Positions 31,457 to 39,980 are shown, counted from the first letter of the stretch. The stretch: DNA of 64,000 nt from Streptomyces pilosus (GCF_014649835.1 NZ_BMTU01000020.1:1-64000); one strand, 5' to 3'. Notes: generated by a model from the letters alone, not told the origin. Numbers and translations are program-made.

Positions 31457-31476
31457 TAGAGGCCCCCTTCCCTCAC

Positions 31477-31511
31477 GTCTCACATCCGGGATATCGTCCC
31501 GGATGTGAGAC
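31477..31511. promoter_or_regulatory. Perfect 15-5-15 palindrome over XRE-cupin start
   Basis: GTCTCACATCCGGGA and TCCCGGATGTGAGAC are perfect 15-bp arms around TATCG. The GTG start of the regulator (31505) lies within the right arm. TATCGT (31492-31497) could be a -10 with transcription starting at the GTG, so the palindrome would cover the core promoter. Strong candidate for an autorepression operator; it could alternatively act as a hairpin ending LysR-side transcription. Confidence 0.65.
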
Positions 31512-32089
31512 AAGCTGACGCGGGGCACACCCCGGATCCCCTCGATGTCCGGCTCGCCGCGCGACTGGCCGCGCTCCGGACCGCTCACGGCTGGTCCCTG
31601 GGGGACCTGGCGGAGCGCACCGGCATCAGCCGGTCCACCCTCTCCCGCGCGGAGCGGGCGGAGACCAGCCCCACCGCCGCCCTGCTGAACCGCCTGTGCG
31701 CCGTCTACGGCCGGACCATGTCCCAGCTGCTCAGCGAGGTCGAGACCGAACCCGCACCCGTGGTGCGCGCCGCCGACCAGGGGGTGTGGGAGGACCGGGC
31801 ATCCGGGTTCGTCCGCCGGTCGGTCTCCCCGCCGCACGGCGGACTGCGCGGCGAACTCGTCGAGGGACGCCTCGCGGCCGGCGCGGACATCGCCTACGAC
31901 CGGCCGCCCGTGCCGGGCCTGGAACAGCACATCTGGGTTCTGGAGGGAGCCCTCTCCGTGACGGCGGACGACGTCGGGCACCACCTCGGCGAGGGCGACT
32001 GCCTCCGGCTGCGCGTCTGGGGTCCGGCCCGGTTCCGCTGTCCCGGCCCCGGTGACGTGCGCTATGTGCTGGCGGTGGTCCGGCCGTGA
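31505..32089 (+). CDS. XRE-family regulator with cupin domain
   Basis: 194-aa regulator with an N-terminal HTH (residues ~14-70, including SLGDLAERTGISRSTLSRAE) and a cupin-like C-terminal barrel (LEQHIWVLEGALSVTADDVG). It is the same architecture as the gene at 14647 but clearly a different subfamily with a different palindrome. GTG 31505 sits inside a 15-bp-arm palindrome and has no ribosome site, so a leaderless, autoregulated mRNA is likely. The stop overlaps an acetyltransferase start (GTGA), so it probably controls that gene too. Confidence 0.87.
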   Translation: MRQADAGHTPDPLDVRLAARLAALRTAHGWSLGDLAERTGISRSTLSRAERAETSPTAALLNRLCAVYGRTMSQLLSEVETEPAPVVRAADQGVWEDRASGFVRRSVSPPHGGLRGELVEGRLAAGADIAYDRPPVPGLEQHIWVLEGALSVTADDVGHHLGEGDCLRLRVWGPARFRCPGPGDVRYVLAVVRP

Positions 32090-32628
32090 ACACCCTCCAC
32101 CCCACCGCCGCCCAACTCGATGCCATGGCGGGAGAGTTGGCCGATCTGCTGACCGACGCCGTGGACGACGGCGCCTCCGTCGGCTTCCTCACCCCGCTCG
32201 ACCGCGCGGAGGCGGTCGCCTGGTGGCGGGAGCGGTCCGCGGCCGTGGCCGCCGGGCGCCTCCTCGTCTGGGTGGCGTTCGAGGAACCCGGCCGGATGCT
32301 CGGCACCGTGAGCCTCGCCCTCCCCGGCAAACCCAACAGCGCGCACCGCGCGGAACTGGTGAAGCTGATGGTGCGCCGCACGGCCCGCGGCCGGGGCCTG
32401 GCGCGGGCCCTGCTGGCCGTCGCCGAGGAGGCGGCCGCGGCCCGGGGGATCACCCTGCTGCACCTGGACACCGAGTCCGGCAGCCCCGCCGAGCACCTCT
32501 ACCGCTCCACCGGCTGGACCGCGGCCGGCGCCATCCCGGACTACGCGGCCGACCCGGCCGGGGTGCTGCGGCCGACGACGATCTACTACAAGCGCCTGCC
32601 GGCGGCCGCGGCACCCGCCACCGGGTGA
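32086..32628 (+). CDS. GNAT-family N-acetyltransferase
   Basis: 180-aa acetyltransferase. The acetyl-CoA-binding segment is VKLMVRRTARGRGLARALL near residue 92, with preceding strand MLGTVSLAL and the C-terminal LYRSTGWTAAGAIPDYA. The combination with an XRE-cupin regulator in one overlapping unit is common in Streptomyces and often relates to amine or drug acetylation. GTG start in the regulator stop. Substrate unknown. Confidence 0.9.
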   Translation: MNTLHPTAAQLDAMAGELADLLTDAVDDGASVGFLTPLDRAEAVAWWRERSAAVAAGRLLVWVAFEEPGRMLGTVSLALPGKPNSAHRAELVKLMVRRTARGRGLARALLAVAEEAAAARGITLLHLDTESGSPAEHLYRSTGWTAAGAIPDYAADPAGVLRPTTIYYKRLPAAAAPATG

Positions 32629-32658
32629 TTGTCGGTGCGGGCCGCTACGGTGCCTGCC

Positions 32659-33015
32659 ATGCCGGAAGCCGAAGACGTACGACGGATCGCCCTGTCCCTG
32701 CCGGACACGACGGAGAAGATCGCCTGGAGCATGCCCACGTTCCGGGTGGCGGGGAAGATGTTCGCCACGCTGCCCGAGGACGAGACCTCCGTCGCGGTGC
32801 GCTGCCCCAAGGAGGAGCGCGACGAACTGGCCCTCGCCGAACCGGAGAAGTTCTGGATCGCCGACCACGAGGCACAGTTCGCCTGGGTCAGGGTCCGCCT
32901 CGCCGCACTGGAGGACGAGGGCGAACTGCGCGACATCCTCGCCGACTCCTGGCGTCAGGCCGCCCCGGCCGGCCTCCAGCAGGAGCACCCCCGGCTGGGA
33001 CTGCCGCCCGCGTGA
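32659..33015 (+). CDS. MmcQ/YjbR family DNA-binding-like protein
   Basis: 118-aa protein of the MmcQ/YjbR fold (CyaY-like). Motifs: DVRRIALSLPDTTEKIAWSM, TFRVAGKMFATL and CPKEERDELALAEPEKF. Function of the family is unclear; a double-wing DNA-binding role has been proposed. I chose ATG 32659 because TACGGT (32646-32651) lies 7 nt before it, suggesting a leaderless mRNA. A TTG at 32629 right after the previous stop would add ten residues. Confidence 0.83.
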   Translation: MPEAEDVRRIALSLPDTTEKIAWSMPTFRVAGKMFATLPEDETSVAVRCPKEERDELALAEPEKFWIADHEAQFAWVRVRLAALEDEGELRDILADSWRQAAPAGLQQEHPRLGLPPA

Positions 33016-33049
33016 CCGACCCCGCGGGTACCGCCGGTGCCCGGCCCCG

Positions 33050-33071
33050 CCGGCCCGCCAGGCCGGGCCGG
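33050..33071. terminator. Hairpin between convergent genes
   Basis: CCGGCCCG and CGGGCCGG form an 8-bp perfect stem with a 6-nt loop between the MmcQ/YjbR gene and the converging transketolase subunit. No U tract. Confidence 0.5.
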
Positions 33072-33093
33072 TCCCGGTCCGCACCGCCCCTCG

Positions 33094-34008
33094 TCACACC
33101 CGCTCCGGCACCGCCCCCACGAACGCGCCGATGCGTGCCCGCAGCGACCGGGCGTCCAGGCCGTGGGCGGCGACGTGCTCGTCGATCCGCCCGTACCGGC
33201 GCAGTTCGGCCCGGCCCACACCCAGCCCCAGTACCCGGTGCGGCACATCGGCCAGCGCGTCGTTCGCCGACGCCGTCGACGTACCCGCCAGGTACGGCTC
33301 GACGAGCACCACGTCGGTCCCCGCCGACCGGGTGGCACGGCGCAGACCGGCCGCGTCGAAGGGCCGGACGGTGGTGGCGTGGAGCACGGTGACGTCCAGA
33401 CCCTCCGTCGCGTCCAGCACGGTGTCCAGCAGGGGGCCGACGGCGACCACGACCCCGCGGCGCCCCTCGCGGACCGTGCGGAACCGCTTCCCGTCCACGG
33501 GCAGCGCCCATGCGTTGGCCTGCAGCGACAGGCGTACGTACACCTTGTCGTCACCGGCCGCCACCGCGTGCCGCAGCAGCGTCTCGGCCTCGTCCGGGTG
33601 CCCCGGCACGTGCACGGTCCAGCCGTCCAGGGTGTCCAGCAGCGCCACGTCGCCCGGAGCCATGTGCGTGTAACCGCCGGCCGGCCAGTCGAAGGAGGCG
33701 GCGGCGCTCACCAGCACCGCCCCGGCGTCCTGGTGCCCCAGGTCCAGCTTGACCTGCTCGAACGGCCGCTCGACCAGGAAGCTGGCGAAGGTGTGCACGA
33801 CCGGCCGCAGCCCGGTCAGCGCCATCCCGGCCGCCGCCCCGACCAGCAGTTGCTCGCGGATGCCCACGTTGACGACCCGGTCCGGGTGCCGTCGCAGCGC
33901 CTCGGTGAAGTCGGCCATGCCGATCTCGGCGAGCACCACCGCCACGCGCGGGTCCTCGTCCAGCAGCCGGGTGACGACGGGGGCGAAACGATCACGCATG
34001 CTGTCCAC
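33094..34008 (-). CDS. Transketolase, C-terminal subunit
   Basis: 304 aa covering the pyrimidine-binding and C-terminal domains of transketolase. The catalytic Glu motif is in VVNVGIREQLLVGAAAGMAL, followed by HTFASFLVERPFEQVKLDLG and the C-terminal VVVAVGPLLDTVL. Together with the upstream gene it makes one split transketolase, as in some archaea and actinobacteria. GTG 34008 has GGAAGGG upstream; ATG 33999 is an alternative. Separated by 42 nt from the N-terminal subunit gene. The true sugar substrate may differ from classical pentose-phosphate intermediates. Confidence 0.88.
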   Translation of the reverse strand: MDSMRDRFAPVVTRLLDEDPRVAVVLAEIGMADFTEALRRHPDRVVNVGIREQLLVGAAAGMALTGLRPVVHTFASFLVERPFEQVKLDLGHQDAGAVLVSAAASFDWPAGGYTHMAPGDVALLDTLDGWTVHVPGHPDEAETLLRHAVAAGDDKVYVRLSLQANAWALPVDGKRFRTVREGRRGVVVAVGPLLDTVLDATEGLDVTVLHATTVRPFDAAGLRRATRSAGTDVVLVEPYLAGTSTASANDALADVPHRVLGLGVGRAELRRYGRIDEHVAAHGLDARSLRARIGAFVGAVPERV

Positions 34009-34050
34009 GGAGATCGGTCCCTTCCTTGATGCGGTACGACAGGGGGAGGT

Positions 34051-34758
34051 TCACGCGTCCTTCGGCTCGACCCGGGCCACGACCGCGTGCGGTCTGCCCG
34101 GATGCGGTGCGGTGAACGCGGCGTACAGCGCCTCGTGGTCACGGCCGTCGACCGTGAGCGCGGACCAGCCCGCCGCCTCGAAGCGCGCGGTGATCCCGCC
34201 CGGCCGGGCGTACGAGGCCGAGGAGTTGTCGACGACCACGGTGTGCAGACGGTCCAGCCCGGCCGGCCCGGCGAAGGCGATCGCCTCGTGGTTGCTGCCC
34301 TCGTCCAGCTCGGCGTCCCCGACCAGCGTCCACACCCGGGGCTCGTGGAGCCCCTGCGCGCGCAGTCCGAGCGCCGTGCCGGCCGCGATCGGCAGTCCGT
34401 GCCCCAGCGACCCGCTGCCGATCTCCACCCCCGGCACGAGCACCCGGTCGGGGTGGTGGCCGAGCGGGGAGTCGTAGGAGCCGAACCCCGGCAGCCAGTC
34501 CACCGGAAGGAAGCCCTTCGCGGCCAGCACCGCGTAGTAGGCCATCGGACCGTGCCCCTTCGACAGCAGGAACCGGTCCCGCCCGGGATCGTCCATCCGC
34601 TCCGGTCCGACCCGCAGGACCCGGTCGTAGAGCACCCACAGCACGTCCAGCGTCGACGTCGCGGCAGGACCGTGCTTCTCGTCACCGGTCATCAGCCCCA
34701 TCAGGGCCGGCAGATCCGTGAATCCGTACGCGTGCGCGTGTTGCTCGGTGATCGTCAT
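34051..34758 (-). CDS. Transketolase, N-terminal subunit
   Basis: 235 aa holding the thiamine-diphosphate-binding domain. Conserved parts are FLLSKGHGPMAYYAVLA, GSLGHGLPIAAGTALGLR and the cofactor motif GDAELDEGSNHEA ending VVVDNSSASY. ATG 34758 is chosen because it lies 7 nt after a -10 element of a MerR-type promoter and no ribosome site is present, so the mRNA is probably leaderless. A TTG at 34773 would add five residues but would overlap that promoter. Together with the next gene it forms a split transketolase. Confidence 0.87.
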   Translation of the reverse strand: MTITEQHAHAYGFTDLPALMGLMTGDEKHGPAATSTLDVLWVLYDRVLRVGPERMDDPGRDRFLLSKGHGPMAYYAVLAAKGFLPVDWLPGFGSYDSPLGHHPDRVLVPGVEIGSGSLGHGLPIAAGTALGLRAQGLHEPRVWTLVGDAELDEGSNHEAIAFAGPAGLDRLHTVVVDNSSASYARPGGITARFEAAGWSALTVDGRDHEALYAAFTAPHPGRPHAVVARVEPKDA

Positions 34759-34764
34759 ACGCCC

Positions 34765-34795
34765 ATCGTTCAACCTCGACTGGACTTGAGGTCAA
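34765..34795 (-). promoter_or_regulatory. SoxR-like (MerR-type) promoter of split transketolase
   Basis: On the minus strand: -35 TTGACC (34795-34790), 19-bp spacer, -10 AACGAT (34770-34765). The spacer holds CCTCAAGTCCAGTCGAGG (34774-34791 on the plus strand as complement), which matches the SoxR box CCTCAA-N6-TTGAGG at 11 of 12 positions. The overlong 19-bp spacer is the hallmark of promoters activated by MerR-family proteins. No MerR gene is present in the window. Confidence 0.68.
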
Positions 34796-34893
34796 GCATC
34801 GGCCGGGCGGAAACGGATGCGCGATCACCGCCCCGAGTGCGGTATGGTTTCCGTGCGCGTTCGGCCGGGGGAATCCCCAGGTCAGACGGGCAA

Positions 34894-34967
<74 letters not shown>

Positions 34968-34985
34968 CTTGTCGCAAGGCAGTCG

Positions 34986-35017
34986 GAGGCCGCATCGGGA
35001 AAACCCGGGGCGGCCTC
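34986..35017 (+). terminator. Terminator of first tRNA-Pro
   Basis: GAGGCCGC and GCGGCCTC form an 8-bp stem with an inner CGGG/CCCG pairing, starting 19 nt after the tRNA, followed by TTCGTCGTT. Confidence 0.75.
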
Positions 35018-35083
35018 TTCGTCGTTCCCCGGCCGTTCCCGGCCGCCGTGACGCCCTGGAGGGTGACTCGGTCCCGAATGTCC

Positions 35084-35112
35084 TTGATGTGAAGATCAGC
35101 GTTGCCTAACGT
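35084..35112 (+). promoter_or_regulatory. Promoter of sugar ABC transporter operon
   Basis: TTGATG (35084-35089) and TAACGT (35107-35112) are separated by 17 bp, a good fit to the housekeeping consensus. CGTT-GCCT-AACG forms a small inverted repeat over the -10, a possible half of a sugar-repressor operator. Confidence 0.6.
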
Positions 35113-35167
35113 TCGCCGGTAGACACCGCCGCGGGGCCTCCCCGCGCCGCGACCCCGGAGGCGAGGT

Positions 35168-36460
35168 GTGGAGCGCGTGCACGCGAGGCGCGGACGTACC
35201 GGAAGACCGCGGCGGACGCGGGCACTGGTCGCGCTGACCCTGCTGGCGTCGGCGCTCGCCGCCTGCGGCGGTGACGAGACCGCCTCCCGCCCCACCCTCA
35301 ACTGGTACAACTTCCCGGACGACTCCGGCGCCCTGCAACAGGCCGCCGACCGGTGCAGCCGGGCCTCCGGCGGCCGCTACCGGATCAGTTACAACAAACT
35401 GCCCCGGGCCGCCGACGGACAGCGCCAGCAACTGGTCCGCAGGCTCGCCGCCGAGGACGACTCCCTCGACATCCTCGGCCTCGACGTCACCTGGGCCGCC
35501 GAGTTCGCCGAGGCCCGCTGGATCCGGGAGTGGACCGGCGAGACGAAACGCCGGGCCACCGAGGGCACACTCCGCGTCCCCCTGCGGACGGCCACCTGGA
35601 AGGACAAGCTGTACGCCGTCCCGTACAACACCAACGTCCAGCTCCTGTGGTACCGCGAGGACCTGGTGCCCACCCCGCCGAAGACCTGGTCGGAGATGCT
35701 GGACATGTCCCGCGACCTCGCCCGCAGGGGCGAACCGCACTACGTGGAGATCCAGGGCGCCCAGTACGAGGGCCTCACGGTCTGGTTCAACTCCCTGCTC
35801 AACAGCGCCGGTGGCAGCATCCTGAACCCGGCCGCCACCGAACCCTCCCTGGGACCGCCCGCCGTACGGGCCGCCTCGGTCATGCGCGACCTCGCGGGCT
35901 CCCCGGCCGCCGACCCCTCCCTGCCCAACCAGATGGAGGACCAGAACCGCCTGGCCATGGAGTCGGGAGTGGCCGCCTTCGAACTCAACTACCCGTTCGT
36001 GTATCCGTCGATGAGAAGCAACAACCCGAAGCTGTTCGAGAACTTCCGCTGGGCCCCCTACCCGCGCGTCGACGCCGGCCGGCCCGCCCGCCCCACCATC
36101 GGCGGCATCGACCTCGCCGTCAGCTCCTACTCCCGCCACCCGGACCTCGCCTTCGAGGCCGCCCTGTGCCTGCGCAACCGGGAGAACCAGCTCACCGCCG
36201 CGCTCGAGGGCGGGCTGCCGCCCACCCTGCGCGCCCTGTACGACGAACCGGAGTTCATGAAGCAGTACCCCTTTTCCAAGGAGGTGCTGGCCTCCCTGGA
36301 GTCGGCGAGCGTACGGCCCGTCACCCCCGCCTACCAGAACGTGTCGATCGTCGTCTCCCACACCCTGTCGCCACCCTCGGAGATCCAGCCCGAGAAGGCG
36401 GTCGACACCATCGGCGACCAGATCGACCAGGCCCTGCGATCCGAGGGTGTGATCCCGTGA
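35168..36460 (+). CDS. Sugar ABC transporter substrate-binding lipoprotein (LpqY-like)
   Basis: 430-aa lipoprotein with a basic N-terminus, a hydrophobic core and lipobox LAAC, modified at about Cys33. The mature part is a cluster-B extracellular sugar-binding protein (LNWYNFPDDSGALQQAAD, then LYAVPYNTNVQLLWYREDL). The gene order, with two permeases and one ATPase, and the sequence style match the trehalose importer LpqY-SugABC of mycobacteria. Substrate trehalose or another alpha-glucoside is inference. The GTG start has GGAGGCGAGGT upstream. Good promoter at 35084-35112. Confidence 0.88.
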   Translation: MERVHARRGRTGRPRRTRALVALTLLASALAACGGDETASRPTLNWYNFPDDSGALQQAADRCSRASGGRYRISYNKLPRAADGQRQQLVRRLAAEDDSLDILGLDVTWAAEFAEARWIREWTGETKRRATEGTLRVPLRTATWKDKLYAVPYNTNVQLLWYREDLVPTPPKTWSEMLDMSRDLARRGEPHYVEIQGAQYEGLTVWFNSLLNSAGGSILNPAATEPSLGPPAVRAASVMRDLAGSPAADPSLPNQMEDQNRLAMESGVAAFELNYPFVYPSMRSNNPKLFENFRWAPYPRVDAGRPARPTIGGIDLAVSSYSRHPDLAFEAALCLRNRENQLTAALEGGLPPTLRALYDEPEFMKQYPFSKEVLASLESASVRPVTPAYQNVSIVVSHTLSPPSEIQPEKAVDTIGDQIDQALRSEGVIP

Positions 36461-37374
36461 GCACCATGGCAGGGCCGGCGAAGGGCCGGAAGACGCTCTC
36501 CGCCGGAGCCAGGCAGGAACGCCGGCTGGGCCTGCTGCTGTGCGCGCCGGCCGTCCTCGTCATGACCGCCGTGACCGCCTACCCCATCGGCTACGCGGTC
36601 TACCTCTCCCTCCAGCGCTACGACCTGCGCTTCCCCGTCCGGGCCGAGTTCGTCGGCCTGAGCAACTACGGGTCGGTGCTGTCCTCGCCGTACTGGTGGG
36701 AGGCCTTCTGGGTCACCCTGTTCCTGACCGCCGTGTCCGTCGCCATCGAACTCGTCCTCGGCATGGGCCTCGCACTGGTGATGCACCGCACGCTCTTCGC
36801 ACGCGGCACGGTGCGCACCGCGGTCCTCATCCCGTACGGCATCGTCACCGTCGTCGCCGCCTTCTCCTGGCAGTACGCCTGGACCCCGGAACTCGGCTAC
36901 CTCGCCGAGCTGCTGCCCAGCGGCGACGCCCCGCTCACCGAACAGTGGCCCGCGCTGTGGCTGATCATCCTGGCCGAGGTGTGGAAGACCACCCCGTTCA
37001 TGGCCCTGCTCCTGCTGGCCGGACTCGCCCTGGTGCCGGAGGAGACCCTCAAGGCCGCCATGGTCGACGGCGCGACCCCCTGGCAGCGCTTCACCAAGGT
37101 CATGCTGCCGCTGATGAAGCCGGCCATCCTGGTCGCCCTGCTCTTCCGCACCCTGGACGCGTTCCGCATCTTCGACAACATCTACGTCCTGACCTCGGGC
37201 GCCCACGGGACCGGCTCCCTGTCCATCCTCGGCTACGACAACCTGTTCACGGCACTGAACCTCGGCATCGGCTCGGCGATCTCCGTCCTGATCTTCCTGT
37301 GCGTCGGCATCATCGCCTTCACCTTCGTCAAGCTGTTCGGCGCCGCCGCACCCGGAGCGGAGGTGCGGCGCTGA
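36457..37374 (+). CDS. Sugar ABC transporter permease (SugA-like)
   Basis: 305-aa inner-membrane permease of the MalF/SugA type with about six membrane segments. The cytoplasmic EAA loop that meets the ATPase is seen as EETLKAAMVDGATPWQRF near residue 205. The GTG start overlaps the lipoprotein stop (GTGA), and the stop overlaps the second permease ATG (TGATG), so all are translated together. Confidence 0.92.
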   Translation: MSTMAGPAKGRKTLSAGARQERRLGLLLCAPAVLVMTAVTAYPIGYAVYLSLQRYDLRFPVRAEFVGLSNYGSVLSSPYWWEAFWVTLFLTAVSVAIELVLGMGLALVMHRTLFARGTVRTAVLIPYGIVTVVAAFSWQYAWTPELGYLAELLPSGDAPLTEQWPALWLIILAEVWKTTPFMALLLLAGLALVPEETLKAAMVDGATPWQRFTKVMLPLMKPAILVALLFRTLDAFRIFDNIYVLTSGAHGTGSLSILGYDNLFTALNLGIGSAISVLIFLCVGIIAFTFVKLFGAAAPGAEVRR

Positions 37375-38207
37375 TGGCCGCCGCGGGCAGCAGGCACAGG
37401 GCCCGCTGGGCCGTCGTCAACCTGGTCGTGGTGCTGTACGCCCTCTTCCCGGTGTGGTGGATCGCCGCCCTCTCCTTCAAGGACCCGGGCACCCTCTCCG
37501 ACGGCAACTACATCCCTCGGGACTGGACCTTCGAGAACTACCGGGGCATCTTCCGGACCTCCGAGTTCACACGGGCGCTGGTGAACTCCATCGGCATCGC
37601 CCTCATCGCCACCGTGATCGCGGTCGCCCTCGGCACCATGGCCGCCTACGCCGTGGCCCGGCTGCGGTTCCCCGGCAAGCGCGTCCTCATCGGCATGTCG
37701 CTGCTCATCGCCATGTTCCCGCCGATCTCCCTGGTCTCCCCGCTGTTCGAGATCGAGCGGATCATCGGGATCTTCGACACCTGGCTCGGGCTGATCATCC
37801 CGTACATGACCTTCTCGCTGCCGCTGGCGATCTACACCCTGTCGGCGTTCTTCCGGGAGATCCCCTGGGACCTGGAGAAGGCCGCCAAGGTGGACGGGGC
37901 CACTCCCGCGCAGGCCTTCCGGCTGGTCATCGTGCCGCTGGCCGCGCCCGGCGTCTTCACCACGGCCATCCTCGTGTTCATCTTCTGCTGGAACGACTTC
38001 CTGTTCGCCATCTCGCTGACCTCCACCGAGTCGGCGCGTACGGTGCCCGCCGCGATCGCGTTCTTCACCGGCAGCTCGCAGTTCCAGCAGCCCACCGGGT
38101 CGATCGCCGCGGCAGCCGTGGTGATCACCGTCCCGATCGTCATCTTCGTCCTGCTCTTCCAGCGGCGGATCGTCGCCGGACTCACCTCCGGCGCGGTCAA
38201 GGGATGA
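37374..38207 (+). CDS. Sugar ABC transporter permease (SugB-like)
   Basis: 277-aa MalG/SugB-type permease with six predicted spans. Its EAA loop reads WDLEKAAKVDGATPAQAFR near residue 167. It pairs with the preceding permease to form the channel. The ATG overlaps the previous stop. The ATPase gene follows after 25 nt. Confidence 0.92.
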   Translation: MAAAGSRHRARWAVVNLVVVLYALFPVWWIAALSFKDPGTLSDGNYIPRDWTFENYRGIFRTSEFTRALVNSIGIALIATVIAVALGTMAAYAVARLRFPGKRVLIGMSLLIAMFPPISLVSPLFEIERIIGIFDTWLGLIIPYMTFSLPLAIYTLSAFFREIPWDLEKAAKVDGATPAQAFRLVIVPLAAPGVFTTAILVFIFCWNDFLFAISLTSTESARTVPAAIAFFTGSSQFQQPTGSIAAAAVVITVPIVIFVLLFQRRIVAGLTSGAVKG

Positions 38208-38232
38208 GCATGAAGGCAAGGAGCAGCCACCC

Positions 38233-39411
38233 ATGGCAGAGATCGTCCTCGAGGGAGTCACCAAGCGCTATCCCGACGGATCCCTCGCCGTACGGGACGT
38301 GGACCTCGACATCGCCGACGGGGAGTTCGTGATCCTGGTCGGCCCGTCCGGCTGCGGCAAGTCGACCACCCTGAACATGATCGCCGGCCTCGAGGACATC
38401 ACCGAGGGCACGCTGCGCATCGGCGGACGGGTCGTCAACGACCTCGCCCCCAAGGAGCGGGACGTCGCCATGGTGTTCCAGAGCTACGCCCTGTACCCGC
38501 ACATGAGCGTGCGGGAGAACATGGGCTTCCCGCTGCGGCTGGCGAAGGTGGACAGGGCCACCATCGACAGCAAGGTCGAGGAGGCCGCCCGGGTGCTCGA
38601 CCTGAGCGACTTCCTGGACCGCAAACCCGCCAACCTCTCCGGCGGCCAGCGCCAGCGGGTGGCCATGGGACGCGCCATCGTCCGCGATCCCGAGGCGTTC
38701 CTCATGGACGAGCCGCTGTCCAACCTGGACGCCAAACTGCGGGTGCAGATGCGCACCCAGATCTCCCGGCTCCAGCGCCGCCTGGGCACCACCACCGTCT
38801 ACGTCACCCACGACCAGACCGAGGCGATGACCCTCGGCGACCGGGTCGTCGTCATGAGGCAGGGGCTGGTCCAGCAGGTCGGCACTCCCGCCGAGCTCTA
38901 CGGCATGCCGCGCAACCTGTTCGTCGCCGGCTTCATCGGCTCCCCGGCGATGAACTTCGTCAACGCCTCCCTGGCCGGCGGCACGCTGCGCACCCCCCTC
39001 GGCGAGCTGCCGCTGGACGACCGGGCCCGCCGGGTGCTGGAGGAGCGGCGGGCGCCCCGCGACGTCATCGTCGGGCTGCGCCCCGAGGCCTTCGAGGACG
39101 CGTCCCTGGCGCACGGGGGCCGGGGGCCCGTCGTCACGGCCACCGTGGACGTACTGGAGTCCCTGGGCTCCGACGCCTACGTGTACTTCCAGGCCGAGGG
39201 CGGCCCGGTGACGTCGGCCGAACTGGAGGAACTGGCCACCGACTCGGGCCTGCGCGACGCCGGCGCCGGGACGGCCCAGCAGATCGTGGCCCGGCTGGAC
39301 GCCGCCACCCGGGCCCGCGAGGGCGCGCCCGTCGAGCTCCGGATCGACATGGGCAAGGCCCACGTCTTCGACCCGTCGACGGGCAGCAACCTCACCCACC
39401 CGGAGAGCTGA
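38233..39411 (+). CDS. Sugar ABC transporter ATPase (SugC/MsiK-like)
   Basis: 392-aa ATPase of the MalK family. Walker A GPSGCGKST near residue 37, signature LSGGQRQRVAMGRA near 136, Walker B EAFLMDEPLSNLDAKLR, and the H-loop VTHDQTEAM. The C-terminal ~150 residues are the regulatory OB-type domain, including VGLRPEAFEDASL. Many Streptomyces sugar importers lack their own ATPase and share MsiK, so this dedicated ATPase is characteristic of the LpqY-SugABC type. AAGGAG precedes the ATG. It converges with the next gene, with 10 bp between stops. Confidence 0.94.
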   Translation: MAEIVLEGVTKRYPDGSLAVRDVDLDIADGEFVILVGPSGCGKSTTLNMIAGLEDITEGTLRIGGRVVNDLAPKERDVAMVFQSYALYPHMSVRENMGFPLRLAKVDRATIDSKVEEAARVLDLSDFLDRKPANLSGGQRQRVAMGRAIVRDPEAFLMDEPLSNLDAKLRVQMRTQISRLQRRLGTTTVYVTHDQTEAMTLGDRVVVMRQGLVQQVGTPAELYGMPRNLFVAGFIGSPAMNFVNASLAGGTLRTPLGELPLDDRARRVLEERRAPRDVIVGLRPEAFEDASLAHGGRGPVVTATVDVLESLGSDAYVYFQAEGGPVTSAELEELATDSGLRDAGAGTAQQIVARLDAATRAREGAPVELRIDMGKAHVFDPSTGSNLTHPES

Positions 39412-39421
39412 CGGCGCTCCG

Positions 39422-39958
39422 TCAGATCGCGCAGCCCGCGTGCGCCAGCGCCTGCTTCAGCAGCACGCCGTGCCCGCCCGGCATCTCGCTCTGCACCGCC
39501 GGGGACACGGCCTCCTGCGGGCTGAACCACACCAGGTCCAGCGCGTCCTGCCGGGGCCGGCAGTCACCCGTCACCGGCACGATGTACGCCAGCGACACCG
39601 CGTGCTGACGAGGATCGTGGAACGCGGTGACGCCCTGGGTGGGGAAGTACTCGGCGACCGTGAACGGCTGCAACGACGCCGGAACCCGCGGCAGCGCCAC
39701 CGGGCCGAGGTCCTTCTCCAGGTGGCGCAGCAGGGCGTCCCGGACACGCTCGTGGTGCAGCACCCTGCCGGAGACCAGCGTCCGGCTGACCGTGCCGTCG
39801 GGCCCGATGCGCAGCAACAGGCCGACACTGGTGACTTCGCCACTGTCGTCGACACGCACGGGCACGGCCTCGACGTACAGGATCGGCATCTGGGCGCGTG
39901 CCATCTCCAGGTCGTCGGAGGACAGCCAGCCCGGCGTGGTTTCGGTCATGTCAGACAT
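39422..39958 (-). CDS. NUDIX-hydrolase-like protein (DUF4916 type)
   Basis: 178-aa protein resembling the actinobacterial DUF4916/NUDIX-like family: GWLSSDDLEMARAQMPILYVEAVPV at the start (key words WLS..D and PILYV.AVPV) and LDLVWFSPQEAVSP near the end. A classical Nudix box GX5EX7REUXEEXGU is not visible, so hydrolase activity is doubtful. Start ATG 39958; ATG 39949 is an alternative. A DUF574 methyltransferase lies just upstream on the same strand. Confidence 0.72.
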   Translation of the reverse strand: MSDMTETTPGWLSSDDLEMARAQMPILYVEAVPVRVDDSGEVTSVGLLLRIGPDGTVSRTLVSGRVLHHERVRDALLRHLEKDLGPVALPRVPASLQPFTVAEYFPTQGVTAFHDPRQHAVSLAYIVPVTGDCRPRQDALDLVWFSPQEAVSPAVQSEMPGGHGVLLKQALAHAGCAI

Positions 39959-39980
39959 TGCTTGATCATACTTTCAGCGG

